From Chromatocurvus sp046260765 (GTDB taxonomy: Bacteria > Pseudomonadota > Gammaproteobacteria > Pseudomonadales > Halieaceae), in contig JBHEOO010000012.1 of NCBI GenBank assembly GCA_046260765.1, positions 1-64,000 of the forward strand: a stretch of DNA of 64,000 bases. Direction: 5' to 3'. Positions 62,646 through 64,000 of the stretch are shown here, one piece after another (positions within the stretch are counted from its first letter, which is position 1; each line of letters opens with the position of its first letter). The position numbers and the translations under genes were made by a program. The notes beneath the pieces are model-generated. The model made no database searches. It was given only the letters and a program-made list of their open reading frames with translations, and was not told the origin of the DNA.

Positions 62646-63974
62646 TTAGGGCTGCTGCATGTAATTGTTGAGCACTTCATGGAAATGCTGCACCCGTCGC
62701 TCCTGGTGTGGCATGTAGAAGCCCTGGAAGCCAACTGAGCCGAGACCCTGCTGCTGGATTGTCGCCACGCTGACATCCTGATCGGCGGTGCGCCCCAGGG
62801 TTTTCTCGCCCTGGCGGATCACTTCGTGTTCCGCATCTTCCACGGGGAGGTCGGGTCCGCCCGCGGGGGAGGGCGTGGTCTCCTGTCCTTCGATCCGGTT
62901 GACAAGCCACCAGTGATCGAACAGGCACTGCGCCGGGTCCGTCGGATGGGGGCGCGGGCGAAGCAGCTGTACGCCGTCCGGACCCACGGTGATGACGTTG
63001 TTCGGAAAAATATTGTAGATCACGTAATCAGTCAGCTGGTAGTCGGCCAGGTGGTTGTAGTGATGGTAACCGCGTTCTGATGCTTTCTTGCGCTTGGCGC
63101 GCTGGATATCGACGCGCAGCGTTTTCCAGTTGTCGCGGCCGACATAATCATCACTGCTGATACCCCAGGCCTCGGCCATGCTTTTCAGGGGCTCGCCGAT
63201 GGTGTCGTCGGCAAACTCCTGTGACGGCAGGAAGGACGGGAACCAGCCGCGGTTGTGCCCGCCGGGCAGCATGTCGAACTGGCAGTCCTGATGGTCGGCT
63301 GCGATATACGGGATCAGCTCCGGATGCAGGACCTTGACGTGGTAGGCCTCGTTGAAGTTGTCGGTGATGATTTTCCAGTTGCACTCGATCTGCGCCGTGA
63401 TGTTGAGGACGCGCAGCATCTCCTCCATGCGGTAGGATTCCAGCTCGCGTGTGACCTGTTCACCGAGGAACTCGCCGACCGGGGGGGCGTCGTCATCCAG
63501 GTTGAACCAGATCATGCCGAAGCGCTCCTCGCATCGGACCTCTTTCAGCCGCTGCTTGCCGCAGGGCGAGCCCTGTGGGAAGTCGTCCTCGCTGGGTACC
63601 GCAACAACCAGTCCGGTGCGATCGAACTCCCAGCCGTGGTAGGGGCACTGGAAACGGCTGGTGCTGCCTTCCTCTGCCTGGGTGACGCGAGTGCCGCGGT
63701 GCGGGCAGACGTTGAAGAAAGCCTTGATGCCACCGTCGTCCTGGCGCACCAGGATAATCGATTCGGCCCCGAGTTCGGTGACGAGATAGTCACCGGGTTC
63801 GCTCATCTGATAGCTCAGCCCGCCGATATTCCAGACCTTGTGCCATACCGCTGCCCACTCACGACGCAGGTAGCCGGTATCGGTGTAGCGGTCGGCGCTG
63901 ACGTGGTCGCCGCGCAGCGTCGGTTCGTCCAGTTTGTCGGGGCGTTGCAGTTGCTTGTCCAGGGAAATAGTCAC
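62646..63974 (-). CDS. Rieske non-haem iron oxygenase, alpha subunit (4 of 4)
   Basis: Encodes 442 aa. Rieske ligands C90-x-H92 (CPHRG) and C110-x2-H113 (CPYHG); iron ligands probably H212 and H217 (AYHVKVLHP) after D205. It differs from the other three and is followed by a [2Fe-2S] ferredoxin gene, an arrangement that suggests the ferredoxin could serve it. The promoter lies at or beyond the window edge. Confidence 0.92.
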   Translation of the reverse strand: MTISLDKQLQRPDKLDEPTLRGDHVSADRYTDTGYLRREWAAVWHKVWNIGGLSYQMSEPGDYLVTELGAESIILVRQDDGGIKAFFNVCPHRGTRVTQAEEGSTSRFQCPYHGWEFDRTGLVVAVPSEDDFPQGSPCGKQRLKEVRCEERFGMIWFNLDDDAPPVGEFLGEQVTRELESYRMEEMLRVLNITAQIECNWKIITDNFNEAYHVKVLHPELIPYIAADHQDCQFDMLPGGHNRGWFPSFLPSQEFADDTIGEPLKSMAEAWGISSDDYVGRDNWKTLRVDIQRAKRKKASERGYHHYNHLADYQLTDYVIYNIFPNNVITVGPDGVQLLRPRPHPTDPAQCLFDHWWLVNRIEGQETTPSPAGGPDLPVEDAEHEVIRQGEKTLGRTADQDVSVATIQQQGLGSVGFQGFYMPHQERRVQHFHEVLNNYMQQP

Positions 63975-64000
63975 GATGTCTGTATCCTCTTATCCGTCCT

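Noticed and set aside
1..64000. Prophage, insertion sequence or integrative element
   Set aside because: No transposase, integrase, phage structural gene or tRNA-end attachment site was seen on either strand.

Overview
The window is a high-GC Gram-negative chromosome segment, most likely from a marine gammaproteobacterium of the Halieaceae/Cellvibrionales type. This placement is inferred from three TonB-dependent receptors, a wax-ester synthase next to a lipase-like hydrolase, and a large oxygenase-rich catabolic region. No rRNA, tRNA, CRISPR array, transposase or phage gene was seen.

Region 1 (about 1-17.5 kb) is a cell-surface polysaccharide locus. A plus-strand run (871-7078) encodes a UDP-glucuronate decarboxylase, a sulfotransferase, two family-2 glycosyltransferases, an HD-like protein and a Wzx-type flippase. 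A converging minus-strand operon (16386 down to 7031) encodes a BioC-like methyltransferase, an MBOAT O-acyltransferase with an SGNH-like partner, two membrane proteins (one unrecognised, one GT-C-like), an undecaprenyl-phosphate sugar transferase, a second sulfotransferase and a WecG/TagA glycosyltransferase. Together these point to a xylose-containing, O-acylated, sulfated polysaccharide. The locus is bracketed by two direct repeats of about 0.6-0.7 kb, each carrying a DUF1640-type coiled-coil gene and an identical terminator-like tail.

Region 2 (17.5-20.8 kb) holds a TIM-barrel isomerase-like protein, an alpha/beta hydrolase and a WS/DGAT acyltransferase.

Region 3 (20.9-64 kb, running off the right edge) is a very large catabolic region. 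It contains three TonB receptors, an acyl-CoA ligase, two acyl-CoA dehydrogenases, seven short-chain dehydrogenases, three CurA-type reductases, four Rieske oxygenase alpha subunits, a Rieske ferredoxin, a CYP101-like P450, a [2Fe-2S] ferredoxin, a Tat-exported ketosteroid-dehydrogenase-like flavoprotein paired with a c-type cytochrome, three NTF2-like proteins, an Ltp-type thiolase with a DUF35 partner, a complete 2-oxoacid dehydrogenase complex and one TetR regulator. The content fits uptake, ring oxidation and CoA-dependent side-chain removal of a hydrophobic polycyclic or terpenoid/steroid-like carboxylate. The substrate cannot be named from sequence.

The most notable signal is regulatory. 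Nearly every promoter region of Region 3 carries an interrupted palindrome of the form AANCA-N8-TGNTT (eleven sites between 20.8 and 60.2 kb, one with a 10-bp spacer). One of them sits between the TetR gene and the divergent 2-oxoacid dehydrogenase operon. I infer a single regulon covering the whole 43-kb region. A second notable feature is a (TCTGG)12 microsatellite followed by a GGCC-rich tract upstream of one TonB receptor, a possible phase-variation element.
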